Source: an uncultured Bacteroidales bacterium (GTDB taxonomy: Bacteria > Bacteroidota > Bacteroidia > Bacteroidales > Paludibacteraceae). From it: 19,642 nucleotides of DNA. Numbering within the stretch: the first letter of the stretch is position 1; the number at the start of each line of letters is the position of its first letter. The position numbers and the translations under genes were made by a program. Shown here piece by piece: positions 1-6,564 of the stretch. The stretch is taken from assembly GCA_946405045.1 (NCBI GenBank), contig CAMJFV010000008.1, forward strand, positions 1 to 19,642, in the 5' to 3' direction. Below the pieces are notes generated by a model. The model did not search any database and had not been told where the DNA came from. It was given only the letters and a program-made list of their open reading frames with translations.

Positions 1-92
1 GGACCTACCGACAATGTCTCCAATCTCTGGAGGAACTCTTCACGATCGGTAAGAGATGCGTTTTGATGGTTGATGGATATATATTGTATCAT
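1..92 (-). CDS. hemA: Glutamyl-tRNA reductase, N-terminal fragment (runs off the left edge)
   Basis: Thirty complete codons can be read from an ATG at 92 down to the window edge, starting MIQYISINHQNASLTDREEF. This matches the start of glutamyl-tRNA reductase, where a short beta strand leads into an N-H-x-x-A-x-x-x-x-R-E segment of the glutamate-recognition domain. The enzyme reduces glutamyl-tRNA to glutamate-1-semialdehyde, the first committed step of C5 tetrapyrrole synthesis, in the cytoplasm. The start codon lies two bases after the hemE stop codon, so the two haem genes are almost certainly co-transcribed with hemE first. The catalytic cysteine and the NADPH domain lie outside the window. 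The identification depends on a short stretch plus the hemE neighbour. Confidence 0.8.
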   Translation of the reverse strand, partial: MIQYISINHQNASLTDREEFLQRLETLSVG

Positions 93-94
93 TA

Positions 95-1117
95 TTAAAT
101 CCAGTTAGTTGCTTTAATCCAGTCAGTTAGATACTTGATGTTTTGGAATGGAGTGTTTGGCATCACGCCATGACCCAAGTTTAATATCCAACCAGGATTG
201 TTTGCGAAAAATGGCTTGTAGTTCTTTTCCATACAGCTGATAATCTCTTCCTTAGGCGCAAATAGCAGCATAGGGTCTATGTTGCCTTGCAACCCTACTT
301 GAGGATGAACCAACTGTCGGGCTTGGGAGAGTGATGTCTGCCAGTCTATGCTTACGAAATCGCAAAGGTCCGGCGTCACAAGATTTAATCCTGCTCCTAG
401 TCCTTTTGGGAAAAATATGAATGGGATGCCTTTCGATCTGACAGCGTCAGCAATGCGTCTTACAGCAGGAATAAACATTTCCTTATAGATATCCAATGGC
501 ATTAATCCAGCGTGGGTATCAAACAGCTGGAAGGCATCAACGCCACGGTTTATCTGCTGTGTCGCGTATTCAATACTGAATTCTGTGACTGCGTCAATCA
601 GAAGTTCAGTCTCCTTTTTGTTCTGATATATGAATTTACGAGCCTCTGGAAACTCATGTTTGAGGCTTGTTCCCTGCAACATGTAGAATAGGGTGGTGAG
701 TGGAGCTCCACAAAAACCAAGTAGTGGAACGTCGCTTTGACGTTTCACTAATTCGATGGCACTATACACGAAAGAGAGTTTGTCACTGTTAGGTGATAAA
801 CATTTGTGTGGATTTTGTGCATCAACAAGTGGATTGTGGAAAACAGGACCTCGCTCAGTCCACTCAAGGTCCATGCCCATAGCCGTAGGGATGGTGAGTA
901 TGTCACTGAAAATAATCGCCGCGTCGACGCCGAGATCCTCTACAGGAAGCAAAGTCACCTTTGCCGCAAGCTCTGGCGTTGTCATCAGTTCCCGGAAACT
1001 GTATTGTTTTCTAAGTTCATTGTAGCTTGGAAGAATACGTCCAGCTTGTCTCATATACCAAACCGGTGGTCTGTTGTGGTCTTTGCTCTTCAATGTTCTT
1101 ATAAACACGTTGTCCAT
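95..1117 (-). CDS. hemE: Uroporphyrinogen decarboxylase
   Basis: The 340-residue product has the usual length and landmarks of the cytoplasmic enzyme that decarboxylates the four acetate side chains of uroporphyrinogen III to give coproporphyrinogen III. The signature RQAGR is at residues 23-27 after PPVWYM, the substrate-binding aspartate lies in IIFSDILTIPTAMGM, and GFCGAPLT and the C-terminal GHGVMPNTP are present. It is followed after two bases by hemA, forming a haem operon. The ATG at 1117 gives the normal N-terminus. A possible promoter lies at 1140-1171. The upstream DUF481-like gene is on the same strand but is separated by 77 bp containing an A+T-rich palindrome, so co-transcription with it is uncertain. 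Confidence 0.97.
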   Translation of the reverse strand: MDNVFIRTLKSKDHNRPPVWYMRQAGRILPSYNELRKQYSFRELMTTPELAAKVTLLPVEDLGVDAAIIFSDILTIPTAMGMDLEWTERGPVFHNPLVDAQNPHKCLSPNSDKLSFVYSAIELVKRQSDVPLLGFCGAPLTTLFYMLQGTSLKHEFPEARKFIYQNKKETELLIDAVTEFSIEYATQQINRGVDAFQLFDTHAGLMPLDIYKEMFIPAVRRIADAVRSKGIPFIFFPKGLGAGLNLVTPDLCDFVSIDWQTSLSQARQLVHPQVGLQGNIDPMLLFAPKEEIISCMEKNYKPFFANNPGWILNLGHGVMPNTPFQNIKYLTDWIKATNWI

Positions 1118-1139
1118 GAAATGTATTAATTATAATATG

Positions 1140-1171
1140 CAAAGGTCATCATATTTATTGAAATATGCAAA
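1140..1171 (-). promoter_or_regulatory. Possible hemE promoter
   Basis: On the minus strand a TTTG (1171-1168) is followed after 20 bp by GACCTTTG (1147-1140). This resembles the Bacteroidetes -33 TTTG / -7 TAnnTTTG arrangement, but the TA of the -7 box is not conserved. It lies about 25-55 bp upstream of the hemE start. Confidence 0.3.
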
Positions 1172-1183
1172 AATATTTGCATA
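1164..1183. repeat. A+T-rich inverted repeat between the DUF481-like gene and hemE
   Basis: TATGCAAA and TTTGCATA form perfect 8-bp arms around the 4-base loop AATA. The element is 12 bp past the stop codon of the DUF481-like gene and overlaps the possible -33 box of hemE. It could be an operator for hemE or a weak terminator hairpin. Its low GC content makes a terminator the less convincing option. Confidence 0.45.
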
Positions 1184-1194
1184 AACAAGAATCT

Positions 1195-1983
1195 CTACAG
1201 TTTGAGCTTCAGCGAAAATTCAAGTGAGTTGTCGCTATGTTCATATGTCACGTCTTCTCTGATCGGAGGCAGGACACTTCGATAGTCAAACTCATAGATG
1301 ATGCTTAAATACAGGATAGAGACGATCTTGCATTCAAGTTCAGTCTCATTCTTGATCAGATAGTCATTGAAGTCGTTAATATTCGGTTGGTAGAAGATTT
1401 TCTCTATGAGATGTACCGACTCTCCGATCTTTTGCTTCATTTTAGGTCGCAAGGAGAGACGGAATGCCTGGTCATCCAAGGTTTTCTTATCGTCTGTGTA
1501 GTCGACGACGTCGTAGATGCCTGCCAAACTGATGGAATATGCGTTGACTTTGGGTTTGGAGTAGATATTACATTTCACTCCAGCCACAGCGTCGAGTCTG
1601 AAATTGTAGCCTTTATATGTGTTGTGTATGTATTCGCATGCCAATAGAGGAGACCATTTTCTGTATTGTATAAAGTCTAGTTTAAGACTTGATTCAATGC
1701 CGTTGTTTTTTGTCTTGTGGTCACTTTCTGCAAAGACATATTTTCCCGACAATTCGAAAGAAACGATACTGTCATCAGTTGCGACACCTCCCGTCGCCTT
1801 GATATCAGTCTTATCGATATTTCCAGAGCTTAGAGTTCCTCCTGCTGAAAGGAAGCCGGAAATCTTTTTCTCTTTCTTTTCCGCATTTGCATTTTCTTCT
1901 TTTTTAGCCTCTTCTGCGTTAGAAGCCATAGAGCAGAAGAATAGAGTCAACAGAATCAGGAATAAATGTAACTTATTCGACAT
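1195..1983 (-). CDS. DUF481-like outer-membrane beta-barrel protein
   Basis: The 262-residue product begins with a signal peptide (MSNKLHLFLILLTLFFCSMASNA), followed by a Lys/Glu-rich linker at about residues 24-42 and then alternating hydrophobic/polar strands. The segment FLSAGGTLSSGNIDKTDI matches the opening of the DUF481 family (YdiY-like barrels), and the C-terminus ends in strand-like SLEFSLKLKL. It is probably an outer-membrane barrel of unknown role. The same frame stays open back to 2187, but that stretch translates the 33-bp repeat array. A -7 box at 2005-2012 would place transcription initiation just before the ATG at 1983, so this start was preferred. DUF481 membership was judged by eye. 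Confidence 0.75.
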   Translation of the reverse strand: MSNKLHLFLILLTLFFCSMASNAEEAKKEENANAEKKEKKISGFLSAGGTLSSGNIDKTDIKATGGVATDDSIVSFELSGKYVFAESDHKTKNNGIESSLKLDFIQYRKWSPLLACEYIHNTYKGYNFRLDAVAGVKCNIYSKPKVNAYSISLAGIYDVVDYTDDKKTLDDQAFRLSLRPKMKQKIGESVHLIEKIFYQPNINDFNDYLIKNETELECKIVSILYLSIIYEFDYRSVLPPIREDVTYEHSDNSLEFSLKLKL

Positions 1984-2004
1984 GAAATAGATTTTTATTT
2001 TTTG

Positions 2005-2012
2005 CAAAGATA
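2005..2012 (-). promoter_or_regulatory. Promoter -7 box for the DUF481-like gene
   Basis: The minus strand reads TATCTTTG, a perfect match to the Bacteroidetes -7 consensus TAnnTTTG, 21 bp upstream of the ATG at 1983. No clear TTTG is seen at the -33 position. The box supports the downstream start for this gene. Confidence 0.45.
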
Positions 2013-2115
2013 GTGAATTTTGTCGATTGAACCCATAGCGGATTATGGCTTTGCAATCCCATATCGTATCCTTCAAATGAATTTTCAATAAATGAAACCG
2101 AACATTTTTACATTT

Positions 2116-2201
2116 TTGCACGATAGAGTATGCAATATTTGCCAAAAATTGCACGATAGAGTATGCAATTTTCTGACAAAACTGCATGATGCACCATGCA
2201 A
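2116..2201. repeat. Three imperfectly palindromic 20-bp motifs at 33-bp spacing
   Basis: The motif TTGCACGATAGAGTATGCAA occurs identically at 2116-2135 and 2149-2168. A diverged third copy at 2182-2201 matches at 14 of 20 positions. Each copy has TTGCA/TGCAA-type outer arms, and the starts are exactly 33 bp apart, about three helical turns. The A-rich spacers of the first two copies also resemble each other. The array lies between the divergently transcribed DUF481-like gene and the lipoprotein gene. It could be a multi-site operator or a copy of a dispersed genomic repeat. Its reading in all frames looks non-coding. Confidence 0.75.
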
Positions 2202-2270
2202 TTCATGTGGTAAGTGTCCGATTCAAGCACTGAAAAAAGGAAAAGTGTATTTTTTGAGTGCTATTTTTCC

Positions 2271-2278
2271 TACATTTG
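2271..2278 (+). promoter_or_regulatory. Promoter -7 box for the lipoprotein gene
   Basis: TACATTTG matches TAnnTTTG and lies 25 bp before the ATG at 2304. The nearest TTTG upstream (2253-2256) is only 14 bp away, shorter than usual, so only the -7 box is convincing. It lies downstream of the 33-bp repeat array. Confidence 0.4.
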
Positions 2279-2303
2279 TGAAACAATAATTAAAATCAAC
2301 GAC

Positions 2304-2678
2304 ATGAAAATTAGACATATTATAGTTGCGACGTTGCTCGCTTTATCTGTGGCATCTTGTTCTACAAAACAGACTCCGATCGATCGTTTGACTCAGTTGA
2401 GTGAGCAGCTCGACAAGAGCGACGCTAAATACTCTGAAGAGGAGTGGGTGGCTTTGGGAGCTGAAATTGAGGAGATTGAAGAGGAGATACAGAAGAATAA
2501 AAGCCAGTATACAGAGGAGGAACTTCAGGAGATCAACCGTCTTAAAGGCAAATGTTTGGGTAAATTGGCTAAGAAGGCGGCAAACGATTTCGCAGGTGAG
2601 ATTGGTAATTTCCTTAAGGAATCAGAGGGCATGTTGGATGGTTTCATGGATGAGATTAACAAGGGGAAAGAGGAATAG
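2304..2678 (+). CDS. Small putative lipoprotein with an acidic helical domain
   Basis: The 124-residue product starts MKIRHIIVATLLALSVASC, a lipoprotein signal peptide with the lipobox VASC, so the mature protein probably starts at Cys19 and is anchored to a membrane. The rest is highly charged and predicted helical, with paired YSEEEW and YTEEEL segments at about 47-77 suggesting a two-helix repeat. It resembles small Bacteroidales lipoproteins with this kind of Y-(S/T)-E-E repeat, but no function can be assigned. The reading frame is open from 2214; the ATG at 2304 was chosen because the lipobox is then at the right distance and a -7 box lies just upstream. The DUF695-like gene follows after 49 bp and may be co-transcribed. 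Confidence 0.75.
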   Translation: MKIRHIIVATLLALSVASCSTKQTPIDRLTQLSEQLDKSDAKYSEEEWVALGAEIEEIEEEIQKNKSQYTEEELQEINRLKGKCLGKLAKKAANDFAGEIGNFLKESEGMLDGFMDEINKGKEE

Positions 2679-2727
2679 TTGGAGGTTGAGAGGTTAGAGA
2701 AGACGTGGGGAATAACAAACTGTCTTT

Positions 2728-3723
2728 ATGAAACAACTGAAGTCTGACATATTAATACCCAAGGAGAGATTCAAAATCATCAATTCTACAGTCACAGACT
2801 TGGGGACAAATAAAGTGTGTCCAAGTGTTATGATTGTAAACAAGTTGCTTCTGAATTTCAGACAAAAGGAAGCGTTTGCTTGGGGTTGCCAGATAACCAT
2901 CTGTTTGACGGAGCTTTTAGAAAATGGACTCCCCACCAAGGAGTCGGAAGCAAAGGTGAATAATCTTCAGCGTTTGATTGACGGAAAGATTAAGGAATCT
3001 GTCGAATCTCCTAACGCACTGTTTGTTTTAAAAGATATACATAACGGAATTTGTAAACTTTATTATCAGGTTAAAAACACCAAATCTGCCAAACGAATCC
3101 TGAAAAGACTGATCAATCAGAATCCGGTTGATTTGGAGTGGGATTATGAGATATGTTACGACGAGGAGTGGGCTGACACTGAATGGGTTTGGGATTATTT
3201 TAAGTCGCCTTGGCACACTGTGGTGAAGTATCGTCCTGAGTTTTACAATGAGCAAGGCCATTACACAAAAGACGAGTGGACAAGCATCTGTGATGTGGAT
3301 AAGGAGTATGATGGACACAAGTTCACGCTCAAAGAGTATATTGAAGTGGAGAGCAATTACGTCAACTTTATTACAGATCTTATGGAATCTTCTGAAATGG
3401 AGTTTGTGGCAGTCCGTCGTTTTAATCTCTACGATAGTATCTCCAACCAAATAGCTAAGGATAAACGGTTTTGTGAAATAAACGAGCCTCTTAAGGATTT
3501 AGACAAGACTCTCAAGAAAGGACTCAGGATACACAGATCGAAAATAGGAAATTATATCAGAGCTTGTTTACGGGAATTGGCAGGTATTTCATTTGAAAAC
3601 AGGGGCAAAGGTTTTGAGTTTGATTTCGGTTACGATTACTATATGCACATTCGTAGCTCATTGCCAGTTGAGCGATTGAATCAAATTGCCAGACAAAATG
3701 ATTTGTTTTTAGATCCAAGATAG
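2728..3723 (+). CDS. Hypothetical protein with a DUF695-like region
   Basis: This 331-residue protein has no signal peptide or membrane segment and is probably cytoplasmic. Residues of roughly 30-170 resemble DUF695: a gxP-x-x-E segment (ENGLPTKESE), a central strand pair (ALFVLKDIHNGICKLYYQV) and the closing DLEWDYEICYDEEW, where D/E-E-W is typical. The region after about residue 170 is rich in Trp, Tyr and acidic residues (WVWDYFKSPWHTV) and does not match anything I recognise. The biological role of DUF695 proteins is not established. It follows the lipoprotein gene by 49 bp on the same strand and precedes the gene-poor 3724-4278 stretch. The family assignment is tentative; the ORF itself looks real. 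Confidence 0.6.
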   Translation: MKQLKSDILIPKERFKIINSTVTDLGTNKVCPSVMIVNKLLLNFRQKEAFAWGCQITICLTELLENGLPTKESEAKVNNLQRLIDGKIKESVESPNALFVLKDIHNGICKLYYQVKNTKSAKRILKRLINQNPVDLEWDYEICYDEEWADTEWVWDYFKSPWHTVVKYRPEFYNEQGHYTKDEWTSICDVDKEYDGHKFTLKEYIEVESNYVNFITDLMESSEMEFVAVRRFNLYDSISNQIAKDKRFCEINEPLKDLDKTLKKGLRIHRSKIGNYIRACLRELAGISFENRGKGFEFDFGYDYYMHIRSSLPVERLNQIARQNDLFLDPR

Positions 3724-3988
3724 GGGAAAGTAGGATTAACAGAAAACGCACCGATATAAAAACAACTCCGTTGTCGGTGCAGGAAAACATGTCATAAATG
3801 ACATTGAAAACAGCCTAACGCAGAAAATAAAACGTAAGAAAACATGCGGTTTTCTACTGTTTGTTTTTTTTCGTTTTGGGTTTTCTAAAACAAACCAGTT
3901 TGTGGGTTTTCCAAGCATTTCAATATATAAATGCTGTTTTCTGTTTGAAATCATTTAAACTAAAAAGTGGAGAAACTTTCTCATTGAT
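3724..3988. other. Gene-poor stretch with several short hairpins
   Basis: No convincing gene is visible here. Inverted repeats include GCACCGA/TCGGTGC at 3748-3780 (with an inner CAAC/GTTG), ATGTCAT/ATGACAT at 3789-3804, AGAAAAC/GTTTTCT at 3837-3855 followed by a T-rich run, ACAAAC/GTTTGT near 3890, and GCATTT/AAATGC at 3915-3934 followed by T-rich sequence. The 3837 or 3915 hairpin could act as a terminator for the upstream plus-strand genes. A 72-codon minus-strand frame (3736-3954) was judged not to be a gene. Confidence 0.5.
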
Positions 3989-4194
3989 TTAATTCAATTC
4001 GACAGAATAAAAGTTTGGATTATACACTTTTTCAATATCTTTAGTATTTGTTATTTTGTTCAACTCGATTAGTTTTTCGCCTTGAGTCATACCTTGCATT
4101 CTAAAGTGGTCAAATTCGACCACTTTAATTTTTTGGATTATGCATTAACATTCACTACTGTTATTTCTGAATCATCTACTGTTATCTTAGCCAT
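3989..4194 (-). pseudogene. Degraded KilA-N-type protein remnant
   Basis: Two short minus-strand frames carry pieces of one recognisable family in the correct order. At 4194-4138, MAKITVDDSEITVVNVNA followed by a stop resembles the N-terminus of Bacteroidetes KilA-N domain proteins. At about 4125-3989, a frame reads KVVEFDHFRMQ, like the middle of the KilA-N domain, then runs straight into GMTQGEKLIELNKI, like the family's C-terminal helix, and ends at a stop codon at 3989. The large DNA-binding core between these pieces is missing. I infer a mobile-element or phage-derived gene reduced by internal deletions. Neither frame is likely to be functional. The assignment is by memory of the family and needs a profile search. 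Confidence 0.45.
4103..4126. repeat. Inverted repeat within the KilA-N remnant
   Basis: AAAGTGGTC and GACCACTTT are perfect 9-bp arms around the 6-base loop AAATTC, with AATTTTTT following on the plus strand. The structure looks like a terminator for plus-strand transcripts. However, on the minus strand it encodes the KVVEFDHF segment of the remnant, so the palindrome may simply be inherited coding sequence. Confidence 0.5.
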
Positions 4195-4206
4195 TTTCCT
4201 TATCAT

Positions 4207-4241
4207 AAATAGGCAACCCATTCGGATTGCCTATTTTTAAT
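4207..4241. terminator. Rho-independent terminator downstream of hflX
   Basis: The arms AAATAGGCAA (4207-4216) and TTGCCTATTT (4227-4236) form a 10-bp stem with a 10-base loop. It is flanked by T-rich sequence on the plus strand and by a shorter T run on the minus strand. It begins about 40 nt past the hflX stop codon, so it probably ends the minus-strand operon and may work in both directions. Confidence 0.65.
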
Positions 4242-4245
4242 TTTT

Positions 4246-4266
4246 ATTTAGCATTTAGCATTTAGC
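4246..4266. repeat. Three tandem copies of the 7-mer ATTTAGC
   Basis: ATTTAGC occurs three times head to tail and is followed by ATTTCT. It is a short microsatellite between the hflX stop codon and its terminator, with no evident function. Confidence 0.7.
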
Positions 4267-4278
4267 ATTTCTAATTTA

Positions 4279-5520
4279 TCATTCTCCAAGTTCTCCCTCG
4301 TCGTATTTCTGATATAGGAAATCGTTGTAAGGGTAACGCTGGATATGAATCTCTTTAACTTTATCGTAGAGCAGTTTCTTGAAATCTTCAAGATTCGACT
4401 TGTCTTTTGCTGAGATGAAAATGCAGTTGCAATTGTTCATCTTTGCCATCCACATCTTCTTCAAATCTTCAAGAGAGTAGTTCTCTCGTTTGATTGGAGT
4501 AAGGTCGTCTTCCGCCTTCTCTATGTATGTGAACGCATCGATCTTGTTGAATACAAGTATAGTTGGCTTCTCTTCTTTATTGATCTCCGACAATGTCTTC
4601 TCCACCACTGCAATCTGGTCTTCGAATGTAGGATTTGAAACGTCTACCACATGCACAAGCAGATCTGCTTCTCTCACCTCGTCAAGTGTACTTTTGAAAC
4701 TCTCAACAAGGTCTGTCGGCAATTTGCGGATGAATCCGACTGTGTCTGACAGCAAGAATGGAAGATTTTCCACTGTCACCTTTCTTACTGTGGTGTCGAG
4801 TGTGGCGAAAAGTTTATTCTCAGCGAAGACGTCGCTCTTGGAAAGCATGTTCATGATTGTGGATTTGCCGACGTTGGTGTAGCCAACAAGTGCCACACGT
4901 ACCATCTTTCCACGGTTCTTGCGTTGAGTGCTCTTCTGTTTGTCGATCTCCTTCAACTCTTCCTTCAAAAGGGATATTCTGTTGAGGATGATACGACGGT
5001 CGGTCTCAATCTGCGTCTCTCCTGTACCACGCATACCGATACCTCCCTTCTGACGGTCCAAGTGAGTCCACATTCTTGTCAGTCGGGGCAACAGGTATCT
5101 GCACTGTGCCAATTCCACCTGTGTCTTCGCGTGGGCTGTCTGGGCACGCATGGCGAAGATGTCAAGGATCAAAGTTGTACGGTCGAGAATCTTGACTTTC
5201 AATTCCTTCTCGATATTGCGTAGCTGCTTTGGCGACAACTCGTCATCAAAGATCACAAGGCTGATGGATTTCTCCTCGTCTTCCTCGTGCTCGATGATAT
5301 AGTCTCTTATCTCCTCAATCTTACCGGGACCAACGTAGAAGTTGGAGTTGGGCTGAACCAGTTTCTGGATGAAGAAACGCTGTGGATAAGCGCCTGCTGT
5401 CTCCGCAAGGAAAGCCAACTCGTCAAGATACTCCTTTGCCTTCTGTTCCGACACTGTCTGTGTGGCAACTCCGACAAGGATTGCTCTTTCGTCGAATATT
5501 TCAGTTTTTACTTCCTGCAT
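4279..5520 (-). CDS. hflX: GTPase HflX
   Basis: The 413-residue product has the two-part architecture of HflX, a ribosome-associated GTPase that splits stalled or heat-damaged ribosomes in other bacteria. The N-terminal HflX domain shows YVGPGKIEEI, DDELSPKQLRNIE and the family hallmark GIGMRGTGETQIETDRR. The G domain has Walker A GYTNVGKST, the G3 motif DTVGFI and the G4 motif NKID. The length is normal. Its start is five bases after the recA stop codon, so it is the last gene of the DUF4293-CHU_C-tilS-recA-hflX cluster, and a hairpin terminator lies about 40 nt downstream. Confidence 0.97.
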   Translation of the reverse strand: MQEVKTEIFDERAILVGVATQTVSEQKAKEYLDELAFLAETAGAYPQRFFIQKLVQPNSNFYVGPGKIEEIRDYIIEHEEDEEKSISLVIFDDELSPKQLRNIEKELKVKILDRTTLILDIFAMRAQTAHAKTQVELAQCRYLLPRLTRMWTHLDRQKGGIGMRGTGETQIETDRRIILNRISLLKEELKEIDKQKSTQRKNRGKMVRVALVGYTNVGKSTIMNMLSKSDVFAENKLFATLDTTVRKVTVENLPFLLSDTVGFIRKLPTDLVESFKSTLDEVREADLLVHVVDVSNPTFEDQIAVVEKTLSEINKEEKPTILVFNKIDAFTYIEKAEDDLTPIKRENYSLEDLKKMWMAKMNNCNCIFISAKDKSNLEDFKKLLYDKVKEIHIQRYPYNDFLYQKYDEGELGE

Positions 5521-5525
5521 TTCTG

Positions 5526-6560
5526 TTACTCGTTTTCTTTTTCTTTGATAGCGGCACGTACAGCAGCGTCGATCTCCTCCATCAAATCTGGATTAGCTTT
5601 AAGGAACTCCTTAGCTGCGTCGCGTCCCTGAGCGATCTTCTCGTCGTTGTAGCTATACCACGAACCGCTCTTCTTGATGATTCCGTACTCCACACCGTAG
5701 TCGATCAACTCTCCTGTGTATGAGATACCCTCACCGAACATGATATCGAAAGATGCGCTGCGGAAAGGAGGTGCCACTTTATTCTTTACGATCTTCACCT
5801 TAGTGCTGTTTCCGATCACCTGGTCACCATCCTTGATAGCCGATGTACGACGGATATCGATTCTGACAGAGGCGTAGAATTTCAGTGCGTTACCACCAGT
5901 TGTTGTCTCTGGATTGCCGAACATCACACCGATCTTGTCACGAAGCTGGTTGATGAAGATACATGTTGTGTTTGTCTTGTCGATAGTGGCTGTAAGCTTT
6001 CTCATCGCCTGGCTCATAAGACGAGCCTGCAAACCCATTTTTGAATCACCCATCTCACCTTCGATTTCGGCTTTTGGAGTTAGGGCTGCCACAGAGTCGA
6101 CAACAACCAAATCAACTGCGGATGAGCGGATCAACTGGTCTGCGATCTCAAGAGCCTGCTCACCATTGTCTGGCTGCGACATGACAAGATTGTTGGTGTC
6201 TACACCAAGTTTCTCCGCATAGAATCTGTCGAATGCGTGCTCCGCGTCGATGATAGCTGCGAGTCCACCTGCTTTTTGAGCCTGAGCGATTGCGTGGATG
6301 GCAAGAGTAGTCTTACCAGACGACTCAGGTCCGAAGATTTCGATTATTCTTCCACGTGGGTAACCGCCTACGCCAAGAGCAAGGTCAAGGCCGATCGATC
6401 CTGATGGGATCACTGGTACGTTTGTTGCCACATGGTCGCCCATGCGCATGATCGAACCTTTACCGTGGTCCTTCTCTATCTTTTCCATTGCAAGCTGCAA
6501 TGCCTTTAGTTTTTCTGCTGATGGAGCGATTGCTCCGTTGGTCTTTTCGTTTCCTTCCAT
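5526..6560 (-). CDS. recA: Recombinase RecA
   Basis: The 344-residue protein is full-length RecA, the ATP-dependent strand-exchange recombinase that also stimulates LexA-type self-cleavage. Walker A is GPESSGKT at residues 77-84, Walker B is in DLVVVDSVAAL, and the L2 DNA-binding region is the stretch NQLRDKIGVMFGNPETTTGG followed by NALKFYASVRIDIRR. The acidic C-terminal tail (AIKEKENE) is present. It is tightly packed between tilS (4-bp gap) and hflX (5-bp gap), so transcription probably comes from upstream in the operon; no separate promoter or LexA-like box could be seen in these gaps. A promoter inside tilS cannot be excluded by reading alone. Confidence 0.99.
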   Translation of the reverse strand: MEGNEKTNGAIAPSAEKLKALQLAMEKIEKDHGKGSIMRMGDHVATNVPVIPSGSIGLDLALGVGGYPRGRIIEIFGPESSGKTTLAIHAIAQAQKAGGLAAIIDAEHAFDRFYAEKLGVDTNNLVMSQPDNGEQALEIADQLIRSSAVDLVVVDSVAALTPKAEIEGEMGDSKMGLQARLMSQAMRKLTATIDKTNTTCIFINQLRDKIGVMFGNPETTTGGNALKFYASVRIDIRRTSAIKDGDQVIGNSTKVKIVKNKVAPPFRSASFDIMFGEGISYTGELIDYGVEYGIIKKSGSWYSYNDEKIAQGRDAAKEFLKANPDLMEEIDAAVRAAIKEKENE

Positions 6561-6564
6561 TTTT

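Noticed and set aside
2013..2187. N-terminal extension of the DUF481-like protein to 2187
   Set aside because: It would translate the repeat array (IAYSIVQ repeated), would place the signal peptide internally, and a -7 box lies at 2005-2012.
2116..2201. CRISPR array
   Set aside because: Only three units exist, the spacers are 13 bp, the first two spacers resemble each other, and no cas gene is nearby.
3736..3954. 72-residue minus-strand protein
   Set aside because: It covers several hairpins, has an odd Phe/Cys/Arg-rich composition, no promoter and no recognisable domain.
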